Positions 49,464 to 59,613 are shown, counted from the stretch's first letter. The stretch: 64,000 bases of DNA from Oxalobacteraceae sp. CFBP 13730 (GCA_014841835.1 JACYUQ010000002.1:1116001-1180000); one strand, 5' to 3'. Notes: generated by a model from the sequence alone, not told the origin. Made by a program: numbers and translations.

Positions 49464-52177
49464 GATGCGTCCTTCGGCTGACGTAGCATCAGGCACTCGA
49501 TGCGCGTTTCAGTGCGGACGTCGGCCAGTGCGGGCAGCGCCAGCAGGGCGCGCAGTTCGGCCGCGTTGCCGCCCGGCTTCTGGCCCGACTTGAGAGAACT
49601 TTGCAGCACCTCGACCTGCAGGCGCAGGCGGTCGCGTGCAAACTCGGCGCCGCTGTCGATGCCGGCCGCAATCTCCAGGCGCAGCAGATCGTTCAGCAGG
49701 CGCGGCTGGTTTTCGTGGAGCTGGCGCGCATACGCGGCGCGATCGCCTTCGAGCGCCGCCAGCGCCGCGTCAAAACGCTTCTGCAGGATTGGCTCGTAGC
49801 CCCCGTCAACCGGCGCCAGTGCCGCCCAGCGGGCACGCCAGTCGTCACCCTGCGTGTGGGTGCCGGCATTGCTGTCCGGATTGGCGAGCGCTGTTTCGAG
49901 CGCCTGGATCAGGCGCAGCTTGTCACGCACGACGCCGGCCAGGACCGTGTCGGCGGCGCGCCGTACCTGCGCCACCTGGGCCTGCACCTGGGCCACGGCG
50001 GCCTGGTAACGCCCTTCGATGCGCGCTTCGTGGGCGCGCGGCACCGGGCCGATTGCCTGCCATTCGGCGGCCGCTTCGCGCAGCATCCTGGCGACGTTGG
50101 ACGGCGTGGCATCACCTGCGGCCGCTTCAAGGCGCGCGCACAGCGCTTCCTTGGCCGCTTCGTGGGTACGGCGTTCGCTGTCGGCCGCATGCGCATGCTC
50201 CTTGCGGGCCGCGAACAGCGCGTCGCAGGCAGTGCGGAAACGCTGCCACAGCGCCTGCTCAGCCTTGCGTTCGAGCGGCAGCGCGCGCGCATGTTCTTGC
50301 CAGCGGCTCTGCAACTCGCGCAGCATGTCGACCGCGTGCCGTTCGTTCGGATCGAGCTTGTGGACTTCTTCGATCAGTTGCTCGCGCACGGCCACTTCGA
50401 CCTTGCGCTGGTTTTCCAACGGGCGCTGCAGCGTGGTCAGCGCCTCGGCGAACAGGCCGTCCAGACGTTTCTTTTCCTTGCGGTCGACCGCACCCAGGTG
50501 GCTCCAGGCCGTACGGAGGCGCTGGACGGTGGCCGACACATGCTTCCAGTCGGCGTTGTCCTGCTGCAGGTTGGCGATCTCGGCCTGGGCTTCGTCGACC
50601 AGCGCCTGACCACGCGCGGCATTCGCGTGGCGCTCGTCGGCCAGCTGGCGGAAATGCGCGGCGGCCGGCGCGTAGGCAGCGCTGCAGGCGGCGTCGAAGC
50701 GCTCCCACAGACTGCGCGGCGCCGGGCCGGACAAGGTGTCGAGCGCCTTCCAGCGCTCGCGCATGCTGCCGACTTTCTTGGCCAGTTCGCCCATTGCCAG
50801 GTTCTGCGTGGTCAGCGTCTCGACCGTCTTGATCAGTTCTTCGCGCGACACGTTGCCGCCCCAGCGCGCCCAGTCCGACAAGCGCTTCAGGTCGGCGCGC
50901 AGATGGTTCAGCTGCTCGAGCTGGGCGCTCGTCAGGCGCACGCCCTTGTCCTTGGCTTCCTTCAGTGACTTGTCGATTTCGGCGGCGGTGCCGAGCGAGC
51001 CCTGCTGCAGGGCAGCTTCGAGCGCCTCCAGCTGGTCGAGGAAGGCCTGGTCGGCGCCCTTGTCTTTGGCAGGCGCGCTGCCGTTGTCAGCTGGCGCTGC
51101 ACCCGGGACTGTCGTCGGGACGGCTTTCGGCTTGCGGATCGCTTGCGGGAACGACGCGAGCAAGGCGTCGAAACGCGCTTGCAGCGCTTCAGTAGCGGCG
51201 GCGTTGGCAGGCATGGCCGGCAGGCGCTGCCAGTCGCGGCGCAGTGCATCCGGTGTCAATTCTTCTTGCGGCTGGGCTTCCCATGCGGTCAGTGCCGCGT
51301 CACGGGCGGCCAGCGCTGCGGCATCCTTCTCGGCGGTGGCCAGACTGGCCGTCAGGCGTGCCAGTTCATTGCTCACCTCGCCGACCAGCGCGCGTGGCAG
51401 CGATGCGTGGCCGGGGTCGGCCAGTGCCGCTGCCTGTTCCTGCTGCAGGCGGGCCAGCGTTTCGCCCAGCGCAGCGGCGTTCAGCCCCTGCCCGTCGAGC
51501 TGGCGCAGCGCGGTCAGGCGATCGATCATGGCGCGCTGCAACTGCACCTGCGCTTCGAGGCGGGCCCCAAGCTGGGCGCGCACGGCCGCGAAGTCAGCAG
51601 CAAGCTCTGGCGCGCGGATGACCGACCATTTGCGGTCGAGTTCGCCAACGTGGTTGGGCGTGAGCAACACGTCGGCCAGCATGGTGCGCGCCTGCGCCAG
51701 GGTGTCTTCACCACGGCGCAGTTCGGCTTCGTGATGGCGGATCGCGTCGAGTCGGCCATGCACGAGCTTGGCAACGCGGCGATCGACATTGCGCATCGCG
51801 CCATAGACGCGCTCGAGGTGCTCTCGGCCATGGAGCAGCTCGGCGGCGGCCAGGCGCAATTCGGAAAACGGGGATTGCAGGATGAACTCGGCAGCAGCGG
51901 CTTCGTCGCTGCCAAGCGCCTTGAGCTGCTCGGCCTGGCGCTCGCGGGCACTGGCCACGGCGGCGCGTGCCTCGACGGCCTGAGCTGCAGCCTGGTTGGC
52001 TGCCTGCTCTGCAGCAGCAAGCGCTGCCGCCTTGGCCTTGTTGTTGGCCTTGCTACCGGTCTTGCCAACGACTGGCTGGGCTGCGCCCGATTTCGCCGGG
52101 GCCGGCTTGGCGGCGCTCTGCTGCTCGCCGGACGCGGCCGGCTTACTGCCTTGCCGCTTGAAGAGAAAATCGAACAT
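49460..52177 (-). CDS. DUF349 repeat coiled-coil protein
   Basis: 905 aa. An Ala/Lys-rich linker (about 10-65) follows an N-terminal MFDFLFKRQ. Then come long, highly charged helices with repeated W-x3-G/RW-K-x-(V/L) elements (ERWKALDTL, DWKHVSATVQRLRTAW, EWQAIGPVPRAH), the DUF349 signature, predicting an extended coiled coil. No enzyme motif. DUF349 proteins are widespread in betaproteobacteria without an assigned role. ATGA coupling to moaE is odd and probably only transcriptional convenience. Confidence 0.85.
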   Translation of the reverse strand: MFDFLFKRQGSKPAASGEQQSAAKPAPAKSGAAQPVVGKTGSKANNKAKAAALAAAEQAANQAAAQAVEARAAVASARERQAEQLKALGSDEAAAAEFILQSPFSELRLAAAELLHGREHLERVYGAMRNVDRRVAKLVHGRLDAIRHHEAELRRGEDTLAQARTMLADVLLTPNHVGELDRKWSVIRAPELAADFAAVRAQLGARLEAQVQLQRAMIDRLTALRQLDGQGLNAAALGETLARLQQEQAAALADPGHASLPRALVGEVSNELARLTASLATAEKDAAALAARDAALTAWEAQPQEELTPDALRRDWQRLPAMPANAAATEALQARFDALLASFPQAIRKPKAVPTTVPGAAPADNGSAPAKDKGADQAFLDQLEALEAALQQGSLGTAAEIDKSLKEAKDKGVRLTSAQLEQLNHLRADLKRLSDWARWGGNVSREELIKTVETLTTQNLAMGELAKKVGSMRERWKALDTLSGPAPRSLWERFDAACSAAYAPAAAHFRQLADERHANAARGQALVDEAQAEIANLQQDNADWKHVSATVQRLRTAWSHLGAVDRKEKKRLDGLFAEALTTLQRPLENQRKVEVAVREQLIEEVHKLDPNERHAVDMLRELQSRWQEHARALPLERKAEQALWQRFRTACDALFAARKEHAHAADSERRTHEAAKEALCARLEAAAGDATPSNVARMLREAAAEWQAIGPVPRAHEARIEGRYQAAVAQVQAQVAQVRRAADTVLAGVVRDKLRLIQALETALANPDSNAGTHTQGDDWRARWAALAPVDGGYEPILQKRFDAALAALEGDRAAYARQLHENQPRLLNDLLRLEIAAGIDSGAEFARDRLRLQVEVLQSSLKSGQKPGGNAAELRALLALPALADVRTETRIECLMLRQPKDAS

Positions 52178-52254
52178 AGAAAATTCGCACCGCTAAAACT
52201 GCCATCATAGCAAAGAACATGGCGTCAACCGGTGCGCACGGCCTGCTGCGGCGG

Positions 52255-52839
52255 CTAATTCACGATGGGCGCGACGGGCGGCGAGACGGCCGATTTCCTG
52301 ACTGAAACTTCTGGGCCTGCGATGCCCCGCACTACGCCGCGCCCGGCGTCGCGGTGTTCGTTCTGCACCGTGTCATGGGCCAGCATCTGGTTGGCAATCG
52401 TGAACCAGTGGTCGCCGCAGATCAATGTGCGCGCCAGTGGCAGCAACTCGCGCTCCTCGCGTTCGAGGCGCTCGAGGAGTAGTTCGCAGCATTCTTCGAG
52501 CGCGCCCAGACACCCGGGATCGCCATCGGCAGCAGCGGCCTGGGCCGCCATGCGCGCGGCGTGCGCACGCCGGCTCAGCGCATCGAGTTCGGCCAGCAAC
52601 GCGCCGGCATCGGCCCCACGCCGGCGCAGCGCCGGCAGCACGAACTTGTCGAGTTTACGCCACTGGCAGGCGTCACTGACCTGGCGCAGCGCCGCGCAGG
52701 CTGCCTCGTACTGATGCGCCGCCGGGGGTTCGCCCCACCAGGCGGCAGGTCGCCAGCGGTCGAGCAGCGCCTGCAGATCGACGCGTGCCCGGGCCTGTTC
52801 AACGGACAGTGCTACCAGCGTGTAGGTGGAAGTCAGCAT
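52255..52839 (-). CDS. hemerythrin-like helical-bundle protein, ligands uncertain
   Basis: 194 aa from ATG 52839 with GAGGAG upstream; an ATG/GTG further upstream is less supported. Four to five amphipathic helices with AHQYEAACAAL, RRAHAARM and LEREERELLPLAR resemble a hemerythrin-type bundle. The HxxxE iron pair before LLP is not intact (Leu or Arg where His is expected), so di-iron binding is doubtful. An FNR box lies upstream, suggesting induction at low oxygen or under nitrosative stress. Family call is tentative. Confidence 0.5.
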   Translation of the reverse strand: MLTSTYTLVALSVEQARARVDLQALLDRWRPAAWWGEPPAAHQYEAACAALRQVSDACQWRKLDKFVLPALRRRGADAGALLAELDALSRRAHAARMAAQAAAADGDPGCLGALEECCELLLERLEREERELLPLARTLICGDHWFTIANQMLAHDTVQNEHRDAGRGVVRGIAGPEVSVRKSAVSPPVAPIVN

Positions 52840-52988
52840 GATGTCTCCTCTCGGTGCGCCGCCAGCGCGCATGGCGAGGCCATGCCGGATCGGCTGGGGA
52901 TGCGGATATCGGGGTAGCCGGCGATGGATTTTGTAGTAGTAGCCGGCGACAAGAACTAGCTAGTGTAAAGACACGGTCCTGGTCAGGT

Positions 52989-53002
52989 TTGATGTTCGTC
53001 AA
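52989..53002. promoter_or_regulatory. FNR box between the hemerythrin-like gene and sbcD
   Basis: TTGATGTTCGTCAA, one mismatch from consensus. Its centre is 156.5 bp from both flanking start codons (52839 and 53152). The hemerythrin-like gene is the more plausible target. Otherwise the 312-bp gap 52840-53151 shows only the palindrome listed next. Confidence 0.65.
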
Positions 53003-53014
53003 ATGCGATTTGAC
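52998..53014. promoter_or_regulatory. perfect palindrome overlapping the FNR box
   Basis: GTCAAAT-GCG-ATTTGAC has 7-bp arms. It shares GTCAA with the right half of the FNR box, so a second regulator could compete with FNR here. Not matched to a named family. Confidence 0.5.
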
Positions 53015-53151
53015 AACAAGAGCGGGGTCAGGCACGACGAATTTCCCCACACAACATGCTCGCTAGATGGTATTGCACGGCGCGCCACGACCGGTCGCCG
53101 GCTGCGTTATAGTAGGCCCCGATTTCGGCTTTCCCAACGGTAGAACTCCCC

Positions 53152-54423
53152 ATGCGGCTGCTGCACACCTCCGACTGGCATCTTGGCCAGACCCTGCACA
53201 ATTTCGACCGTATCCACGAACACCAGCGCTTCCTCGACTGGCTGGTCGGGACGCTGGATGACGAGCGCATCGACGTGCTGCTGATCGCCGGCGATATTTT
53301 CGATAATGCCAATCCGTCCTCGGCCGCCCACCGCCAGCTGTACCGCTTCCTGCAGCAGGCCCGCAGCCGCGTGCCCCATCTGCAGGTGGTGGTCATCGCG
53401 GGCAACCACGATTCCGCCGGCCGCCTGGAAGCGCCCACGCCACTGCTCGAAGCCTACGGCACGATTGTCGTCGGCAACGTCCTGCGCAGCAGCGATGGCG
53501 AGGTCGACCTCGACCGGCTGCTGGTGCCGCTGCATGACCGTGACGGCAAGGTGGCTGCCTGGTGCCTGGCCGTGCCGTTCCTGCGCCCCGGCGACGTGCC
53601 GCGCCTGCGTGCCGCCGCGGGCGATGGGGCCAGCGATGCGCCTGGCCTCGATCCCTATCTGCAGGGCACCACCCTGCTGTACCGCCAGGCGTATGCGCTG
53701 GCGCGTGAGCGCGCCACGGACGGCCAGGCCATCATCGCCATGGGCCACTGCCATATGGTCGACGGCCAGGCGTCGCTCGACTCCGAGCGCCGCATCGTCA
53801 TCGGCGGCACCGAGGCGCTGCCCAGCAGCATGTTCGATCCGGGCATCGCCTACGCGGCGCTGGGTCACCTGCATCTGGCCCAGAAGGTTGGCGGGCGCGA
53901 GAACGTGCGCTACAGCGGCAGCCCGCTGCCGCTGTCGTTTTCCGAAGTCAATTACCAGCACCAGGTGCTGCGGATCGACCTGGAAGGGGATCGTGCCGTG
54001 GACATCACGCCGCTGTTCGTGCCCCGCGCGGTGGCCTTGCTGCGGGTGCCGGCCAAGCCTGCGCCGCTCGACGAGGCGCTGGCGGCGCTCGAGGCGCTCG
54101 AACTGGATCCCGACCTGCCGCAGCATGCCTGGCCCTTTCTCGAAGTCAGGGTGCTGCTCGATGGCCCGGAACCGGGCTTGCGCGCACGCATCGAGGCGGT
54201 ACTGGCCGGCAAGCCCGTGCGCCTGGCAAAGATCGAACCGACCCGCAAGCACGTGGCCGTCGACGATACCGAACTCGCGCTGAGCCTGGACCAACTGGCG
54301 CAGCTGCAGCCGGACGATGTGTTCCGCCGCCTGTGGCTGCAGAAATACGGCGCCGAGGCGCCGCCCGAGCAGATCGCGTCGTTTGCCGAACTGTTCCATG
54401 CGGTGGAGGGCGAGCCGCGATGA
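53152..54423 (+). CDS. sbcD: exonuclease SbcCD subunit D
   Basis: 423 aa Mre11-type nuclease. Metal-binding motifs SDWHLG, AGDIFD, AGNHDS, GHCH and GHLH are all present. It cuts DNA hairpins and blocked ends with SbcC. The stop overlaps the sbcC start (ATGA), the standard arrangement. ATG 53152 gives the family N-terminus MRLLHTSDWHLG. Confidence 0.96.
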   Translation: MRLLHTSDWHLGQTLHNFDRIHEHQRFLDWLVGTLDDERIDVLLIAGDIFDNANPSSAAHRQLYRFLQQARSRVPHLQVVVIAGNHDSAGRLEAPTPLLEAYGTIVVGNVLRSSDGEVDLDRLLVPLHDRDGKVAAWCLAVPFLRPGDVPRLRAAAGDGASDAPGLDPYLQGTTLLYRQAYALARERATDGQAIIAMGHCHMVDGQASLDSERRIVIGGTEALPSSMFDPGIAYAALGHLHLAQKVGGRENVRYSGSPLPLSFSEVNYQHQVLRIDLEGDRAVDITPLFVPRAVALLRVPAKPAPLDEALAALEALELDPDLPQHAWPFLEVRVLLDGPEPGLRARIEAVLAGKPVRLAKIEPTRKHVAVDDTELALSLDQLAQLQPDDVFRRLWLQKYGAEAPPEQIASFAELFHAVEGEPR

Positions 54424-57400
54424 AGATCCTGCGCATCAGCGGCAAGAACCTCGCTTCGCTGGCGGGCGAATTCGCCATCGATTTCGAATCCGAGCCGCTT
54501 GCCTCCGCCGGCCTGTTTGCCATCAGCGGGCCGACCGGCGCCGGCAAGAGCACCCTGCTCGACGCGCTGTGCCTGGCGCTGTATGGCGACACGCCACGCC
54601 TGCTGATACGATCGAGCACGCGCCTGCCCGATGTGGGCGAAGAAACGGTGACCGCGCAGGATGCCCGCACGCTGCTGCGCCGGGGCGCCGCCGAAGGCTG
54701 GGCCGAGGTCGACTTCTTGGGCAGCGACGACCGCCGCTACCGCGCCCGCTGGGCCGTGCGGCGCTCGCGCAACAAGCCGAACGGCGCCCTGCAGCCGGTC
54801 AAGATTTCGCTGAACCGGCTGCCCGAACTGATTCCCGTGGGCGGCACCAATACGGAGGCCGCGGCAGAGATCGTGCAACGCATCGGCCTGTCGTTCGAAC
54901 AGTTCACGCGCGCCGTGCTGCTGGCCCAGAACGAATTCTCGGCGTTCCTCAAAACCGACGAAAACGAGCGCGGCGAACTGCTCGAAACCCTCACCGGCAC
55001 GACGATCTACAGCGACATCTCGCGCCGGGCGTTCGAGCGCTACAAGGCCGAGCAGGTCCGCACGCAGGTCCTGCAATCCAGACTGGCCAATGCCGCGCCG
55101 CTATCGCCAGAGGACCGCGCGCTGCTGGAGAGCGAGCGCACGAACGCCGACCTGACACGGCAGGCGCTGGACGATCGCCACGCCCTGCTCGAAGGGCAAC
55201 TGCGCTGGCACCAGGAACTGGACAAGCTCACGCGCGGCGAAGCGCAGGCCGAACAAGTCCTGGCGGCGGCCAACGCCCAAAGCGTGGACGCCGGCGAGCG
55301 GCGCCAGCGTCTGGCCACGCTCGACGCAGTGCAGGCGGCGCGGCCCCTGAGCCTGGAAGTGCAGCGCCTCGAAGCCGAGCGCCGGCAAGCCCATTCGGCC
55401 ATCGACACGACGCAGGCCCAGCTGGCGGCCGCGCTTGAGGTGCGGCGCACCAGCGTGGCCGAGACCGACGCCGCCACGGCGCAGCTGGACACCGCCGAAG
55501 CAGCACTGCGTACAGCAACGCCGCAACTGGATGACGCCAAGGCGCTCGATGCGGCGCTGACGACACTGGCGCCGAACCACGCGCAGGCACAGTCGGCGCT
55601 CGACGCCGCGCGCACGCAGGCGCGCCAGGCGCGCGAGCAGCACCAGGCCAAATCGATTGCACTGGCAGGCGCGCAGCAAGCCCGCGATAACGCTGCAACC
55701 TGGCTGGCAGCCCAGTCGCGCCTCGACGCAGTGGCCGGTGGCTGGGCGCAATGGGAACGCCTGCTGCGCCAGGGCGAAGACACGCTTGCCACGCTGGCTG
55801 CCAACAAGACGGCGGCAGAGACAATCCAGGCCCAGGCACTGGGCGCTGCCGAGCGCGAAGCGCAGGCCACAAGCGCGCTGGTGGCCAGTACTGCACGCCT
55901 CGATGCGCTGGAGACGACGCGCCGCGCGGCGATGGCGGCGCTGGCCGGCTTGGATGCGGATGCCATCGTCGCCGAGCGCCAGGGTCTCGATGTGCGCCGC
56001 GAGCGCCTGACGCAGGCCGAGCGCAGCTGGACCGACCTGGCGGCCGCGCACGCCACGCTGGCCGGCCTCGTGCGCGAGGTCGACCGCCTCGAGACGGTGC
56101 GCTCAGGCGCCGAACAGGGGCTGACCGAGGCACGCGCTGGCGCCCCGGCGCTGGAGGCGGCCATGACCCAGGCCGAGCGCTCGCTGGCGGCAGCGGAACT
56201 CGCGTGCGCGGCGGATGTCGAACAGTTGCGCGCGAATCTGGAGGACGACGCGCCCTGCCCGGTCTGCGGCGCGCATGAGCACCCGTATGCCCATCAGGCC
56301 GCGCCGCTGAAGAACATGCTGGCCAGCCTGCGCGCCGAAGTCGACGGCTGCCGCCTGCGCGTGCGCGACAACAACGCGCTGCAGGCGCAGCATGCGGCGG
56401 CAGCGGGCGCGGCGCACGAGCGGCTGGCGGCGCTGGCGCACGAGCGCAGCACGCTGAGCGAGCGCGTCGCCAGCCTCGAACAGGCCTGGCACGCCGACCC
56501 GCTGGCTGCAGTTGCCCCGCCGGCCGACGAACGCGCCGACTGGTTCGGCGCCCAGCGCAGCGCGCTACGCGACGCGGTCGACGCGTTGGCCCGGCAAGAG
56601 CAACAGTGGCGCGCCGCCGCTGCCGCGCGCGACGCGGCCCAGCACGAGGTCGATGCTGCCCAGTCCGACCTGGCCCGCCTGCGCTCTGCAGCAGAAAGCG
56701 AGCGCGAGGCCGCAGCCGGGCTGCAGGCTGCGCTCAAGACCCACACGCTGCGCCACGAGGCAGCAAGCGCGAAGCTGGATGCGCTACTGGCCGAACTCGA
56801 CGCCCCGCTGGCCGACGCGCATGGCGATGGCTGGCAAGCGGCATGGCGGCGCGATCCGGCCACTTGGCGCGGGGTGCGTGCGCAGGAAGCCGCCGCATGG
56901 CGTGAACAGACCGACGCCCTGGCCCGCGCCACCGCCGCAATTGCGACACTGGACGTGGAAACGACGGCGCTGGCCACGCGCATCGCCGAGATCGATACCG
57001 CCGGCGCGCGCAGTGCACTCGACTTCGAACGCATCGACGCCGAGCTCACGCAGAAACGCACGGCACGCGCCGCCCTGTGGGCCGGCCGACCGGCACGCGA
57101 CGTCGAGCGCGAACTGAACGCCGCCGTCACCGGCGCGCGCGAAGCGCTCGCGGCGCGCCAGCTGGTGGCGCAGCACGCGGCACAGGGCGAAACGACGGCG
57201 CGCACCGCACTGGCGGGCCTGGTCGAGCGCGTGGCGCAACTCGACAGCGCCGGCGCCGCAGCGGCCACTGCCCTGGCCGACTGGCTGGAGGACTACCGCA
57301 AGGATCCCGACGGCGTGGACGACATCGCCAATCTGGATGCACTGGCCCGCCTGCTGCAAGTGGGCGCGGCCTGGCTGGCGCAGGAACGCACGGCGCTGAA

Positions 57401-58169
57401 TGCGATCGACACCGCCGTCGGCCAGGCCAACGCGATCTTGAACGAGCGGCGCGCCCAGCGTCTGACGCACCTGGCGTCGGCCCCACAGGACGGCCAGCCG
57501 GTCGAGGCCGTCACTGCGGCGTTCGAGGCCATCCAGCCCGAGCGCCATGCGGCCATTGAAGCGTCGACCTCGGCGCGCCTGCGGGTACTGCAGGACGACG
57601 AGCGGCGCGTGGCCGCCGCGTCCAGCCTGCGCGAGATCGAAGAGCAGCAGATACAGGAACAGCGCTGGGGCAAGCTGTCGGAGCTGATCGGTTCAAGCGA
57701 CGGCAAGAAATTCCGCAACTACGCGCAGCAGTTCACGCTCGACGTACTGCTCGGTTATGCGAACGCGCACCTGGCCCAACTGGCCAAACGCTATCGCCTC
57801 GAGCGCGTCAGTTACGCGGGCATGCCGTCGCTGGCGCTGATGGTGCGCGACCAGGACATGGGCGGCGAAGTTCGCTCCGTCAATTCGCTGTCCGGCGGCG
57901 AATCGTTCCTGGTGTCGCTCGCGCTGGCGCTGGGCCTGGCCTCGCTGTCATCGAACCGGGTGCGGGTCGAGTCGCTGTTCATCGACGAGGGCTTCGGTAG
58001 CCTCGACAGCGACACGCTGGGCGTGGCAATGGACGCGCTGGACGCGCTGCAATCGCTGGGCCGCAAGGTGGGCGTGATTTCGCACGTGCAGGAGATGACC
58101 GAGCGCATCGCCACCAAGGTGCTGGTGCGCCCGGCGGGTGGCGGCAGCAGCGCGGTGGTGGTGGAATGA
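54420..58169 (+). CDS. sbcC: exonuclease SbcCD subunit C
   Basis: 1249 aa from ATG 54420; the open frame from 54333 overlaps sbcD and is a shadow. Rad50-like: Walker A GPTGAGKST (about 36), long coiled coil interrupted by a zinc hook CPVC near residue 613, signature SLSGGESFLV and Walker B ESLFIDEGFGSLD. Together with SbcD removes hairpins at palindromes and replication forks. Confidence 0.96.
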   Translation: MKILRISGKNLASLAGEFAIDFESEPLASAGLFAISGPTGAGKSTLLDALCLALYGDTPRLLIRSSTRLPDVGEETVTAQDARTLLRRGAAEGWAEVDFLGSDDRRYRARWAVRRSRNKPNGALQPVKISLNRLPELIPVGGTNTEAAAEIVQRIGLSFEQFTRAVLLAQNEFSAFLKTDENERGELLETLTGTTIYSDISRRAFERYKAEQVRTQVLQSRLANAAPLSPEDRALLESERTNADLTRQALDDRHALLEGQLRWHQELDKLTRGEAQAEQVLAAANAQSVDAGERRQRLATLDAVQAARPLSLEVQRLEAERRQAHSAIDTTQAQLAAALEVRRTSVAETDAATAQLDTAEAALRTATPQLDDAKALDAALTTLAPNHAQAQSALDAARTQARQAREQHQAKSIALAGAQQARDNAATWLAAQSRLDAVAGGWAQWERLLRQGEDTLATLAANKTAAETIQAQALGAAEREAQATSALVASTARLDALETTRRAAMAALAGLDADAIVAERQGLDVRRERLTQAERSWTDLAAAHATLAGLVREVDRLETVRSGAEQGLTEARAGAPALEAAMTQAERSLAAAELACAADVEQLRANLEDDAPCPVCGAHEHPYAHQAAPLKNMLASLRAEVDGCRLRVRDNNALQAQHAAAAGAAHERLAALAHERSTLSERVASLEQAWHADPLAAVAPPADERADWFGAQRSALRDAVDALARQEQQWRAAAAARDAAQHEVDAAQSDLARLRSAAESEREAAAGLQAALKTHTLRHEAASAKLDALLAELDAPLADAHGDGWQAAWRRDPATWRGVRAQEAAAWREQTDALARATAAIATLDVETTALATRIAEIDTAGARSALDFERIDAELTQKRTARAALWAGRPARDVERELNAAVTGAREALAARQLVAQHAAQGETTARTALAGLVERVAQLDSAGAAAATALADWLEDYRKDPDGVDDIANLDALARLLQVGAAWLAQERTALNAIDTAVGQANAILNERRAQRLTHLASAPQDGQPVEAVTAAFEAIQPERHAAIEASTSARLRVLQDDERRVAAASSLREIEEQQIQEQRWGKLSELIGSSDGKKFRNYAQQFTLDVLLGYANAHLAQLAKRYRLERVSYAGMPSLALMVRDQDMGGEVRSVNSLSGGESFLVSLALALGLASLSSNRVRVESLFIDEGFGSLDSDTLGVAMDALDALQSLGRKVGVISHVQEMTERIATKVLVRPAGGGSSAVVVE

Positions 58170-58178
58170 GTGCGGGCC

Positions 58179-58199
58179 GGGCGGTGTAAAATGCCGCCC
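58179..58199 (+). terminator. weak hairpin after sbcC, also -10-like
   Basis: GGGCGG-N9-CCGCCC lies 10 bp past the sbcC stop and is followed by TCCTTCCCTTT. The loop contains TAAAAT (58187-58192), which could instead be the -10 of the small gene at 58226. The two readings cannot be separated by eye. Confidence 0.35.
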
Positions 58200-58225
58200 T
58201 CCTTCCCTTTCCAAGCTCCGCGATC

Positions 58226-58435
58226 ATGAAACCAGCCCGTACCCTGACGTTCAAGTGCGCAAAATGCGCCAAACCAGTCACCGTCTACCTGCAAAAAGTC
58301 TCCGCCTGCTCGCACATCCAGCCTTACCAGGGCATCTGCAGCTGCGGTGAAGTCAAGCGCCACGCCACCGGCAATGCCGACGCCGTTGCATCCTATCTTG
58401 CCTCGAGCGACGGCAACTGGAACCACCATCACTAA
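58226..58435 (+). CDS. small zinc-ribbon-like protein, unknown
   Basis: 69 aa. Two Cys pairs, FKCAKCAK and GICSCGEV, plus an isolated ACSH could bind zinc. Ends in WNHHH. No homologue recognised. Lies 56 bp after sbcC and 19 bp before the methyltransferase gene; the ribosome site is weak. Confidence 0.6.
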   Translation: MKPARTLTFKCAKCAKPVTVYLQKVSACSHIQPYQGICSCGEVKRHATGNADAVASYLASSDGNWNHHH

Positions 58436-58454
58436 TACGAACAGGGATCAGGCG

Positions 58455-59597
58455 ATGGCACGCATCGAATGGGTCGAGGACGGCGTCGAACGCTCGGCCG
58501 TGTGGCGCTCGGAAAGCGGCTGGCCCGCGCCAAAGAAAGTCGTGCTGGCCGACGACACGATGAGCGCCGACGCCGCTTACCGGCTGGCGCTGGACGGCAC
58601 GGCGCTGTTATGGCGCGGCGACTTCCAGAATGCCCGCCAGCTGGTGCAGGCGCTCGCGCGCCGGATCGATCACAAGGGCGAGCGCCCACGCCGCGCCAAA
58701 GCCGGCAAGGCAGCGCCGACGCCACTTGAAGCGTTTCACCGCCATCGCCTGTCCCAGTTGCAGCGCGCCCGCACGCTGGCGATGCTGGTGCTGCCGTTCG
58801 AGTCTGACCACAGCATCCCCCTGCGCCGCGCACCCGATGCGCAGCAGGCTTGCCTGGAAGCGTACGGCCCGGTCGATGCGCCGTATGTCGCTTCGCTGCG
58901 CGAGCTGCTGGGCGTGATCGGCGCCCATGAGTGGCGCAGCAAAGGCGTCATGATTCCGGCGCTGAACGACCGCATCCACCCATGGTATGGCGTGTTCTCG
59001 CCCGTGCGCGGCGAATACGTCGAGCTGGTCGCGCAGGCGCCGCTGCCTGCCGGTGCGCAGCGCGCATTCGACATCGGCGCCGGCACCGGCGTGCTGTCGG
59101 CCGTGCTGGCACGGCGCGGCCTGGCGGTGCTGGCGACCGAGGTCGATCCACGGGCGCTGGGCTGCGCGCGCGAAAATATCGCGCGCCTGGGCCTGACGGC
59201 GCAGGTCGAGGTCGTGCAGACCGACTTGTTTCCGGAAGGCCGCGCGCCGCTGGTGGTCTGCAATCCACCGTGGCTCCCGGGCAAACCGAGTTCGGCGATC
59301 GAGTATGCGATCTACGATCCGGACAGCCGCATGCTGCGCGCGTTCCTGGCGGGCCTCGGTGCCCATCTGGAGGCCGGTGGCGAAGGCTGGCTGATCATGT
59401 CGGACTTTGCCGAGCACCTGGGCCTGCGCAGCCGCGATCAGTTACTGGGATGGATTGCGGCGGGCGGCCTGGACGTGATCGAACGCCACGACACGCGGCC
59501 CGTGCACCCGCGCGCGACCGATGCCGACGATCCGCTGCACGTGGCGCGCTCGCAGGAAGTCACGTCGCTGTGGCGCCTGCGCAGCAGCGCTGGCTGA
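58455..59597 (+). CDS. class I SAM-dependent methyltransferase
   Basis: 380 aa from ATG 58455 with AGG upstream; the open frame from 58347 is a shadow of the zinc-ribbon gene. SAM motif I FDIGAGTGVLSAVLA and the catalytic NPPW (VVCNPPWLPG) place it with N6-adenine/N5-glutamine methyltransferases such as RsmC/PrmB/PrmC. The N-terminal 170 residues are unlike those families. Substrate unknown. Confidence 0.85.
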   Translation: MARIEWVEDGVERSAVWRSESGWPAPKKVVLADDTMSADAAYRLALDGTALLWRGDFQNARQLVQALARRIDHKGERPRRAKAGKAAPTPLEAFHRHRLSQLQRARTLAMLVLPFESDHSIPLRRAPDAQQACLEAYGPVDAPYVASLRELLGVIGAHEWRSKGVMIPALNDRIHPWYGVFSPVRGEYVELVAQAPLPAGAQRAFDIGAGTGVLSAVLARRGLAVLATEVDPRALGCARENIARLGLTAQVEVVQTDLFPEGRAPLVVCNPPWLPGKPSSAIEYAIYDPDSRMLRAFLAGLGAHLEAGGEGWLIMSDFAEHLGLRSRDQLLGWIAAGGLDVIERHDTRPVHPRATDADDPLHVARSQEVTSLWRLRSSAG

Positions 59598-59613
59598 GGG
59601 ATTTGCAACCTGC

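Noticed and set aside
53020-53040. GGGGTCAGGC here and near 20725 as a dispersed repeat
   Set aside because: Only short degenerate matches to an element common in such genomes; not enough to call a repeat family.
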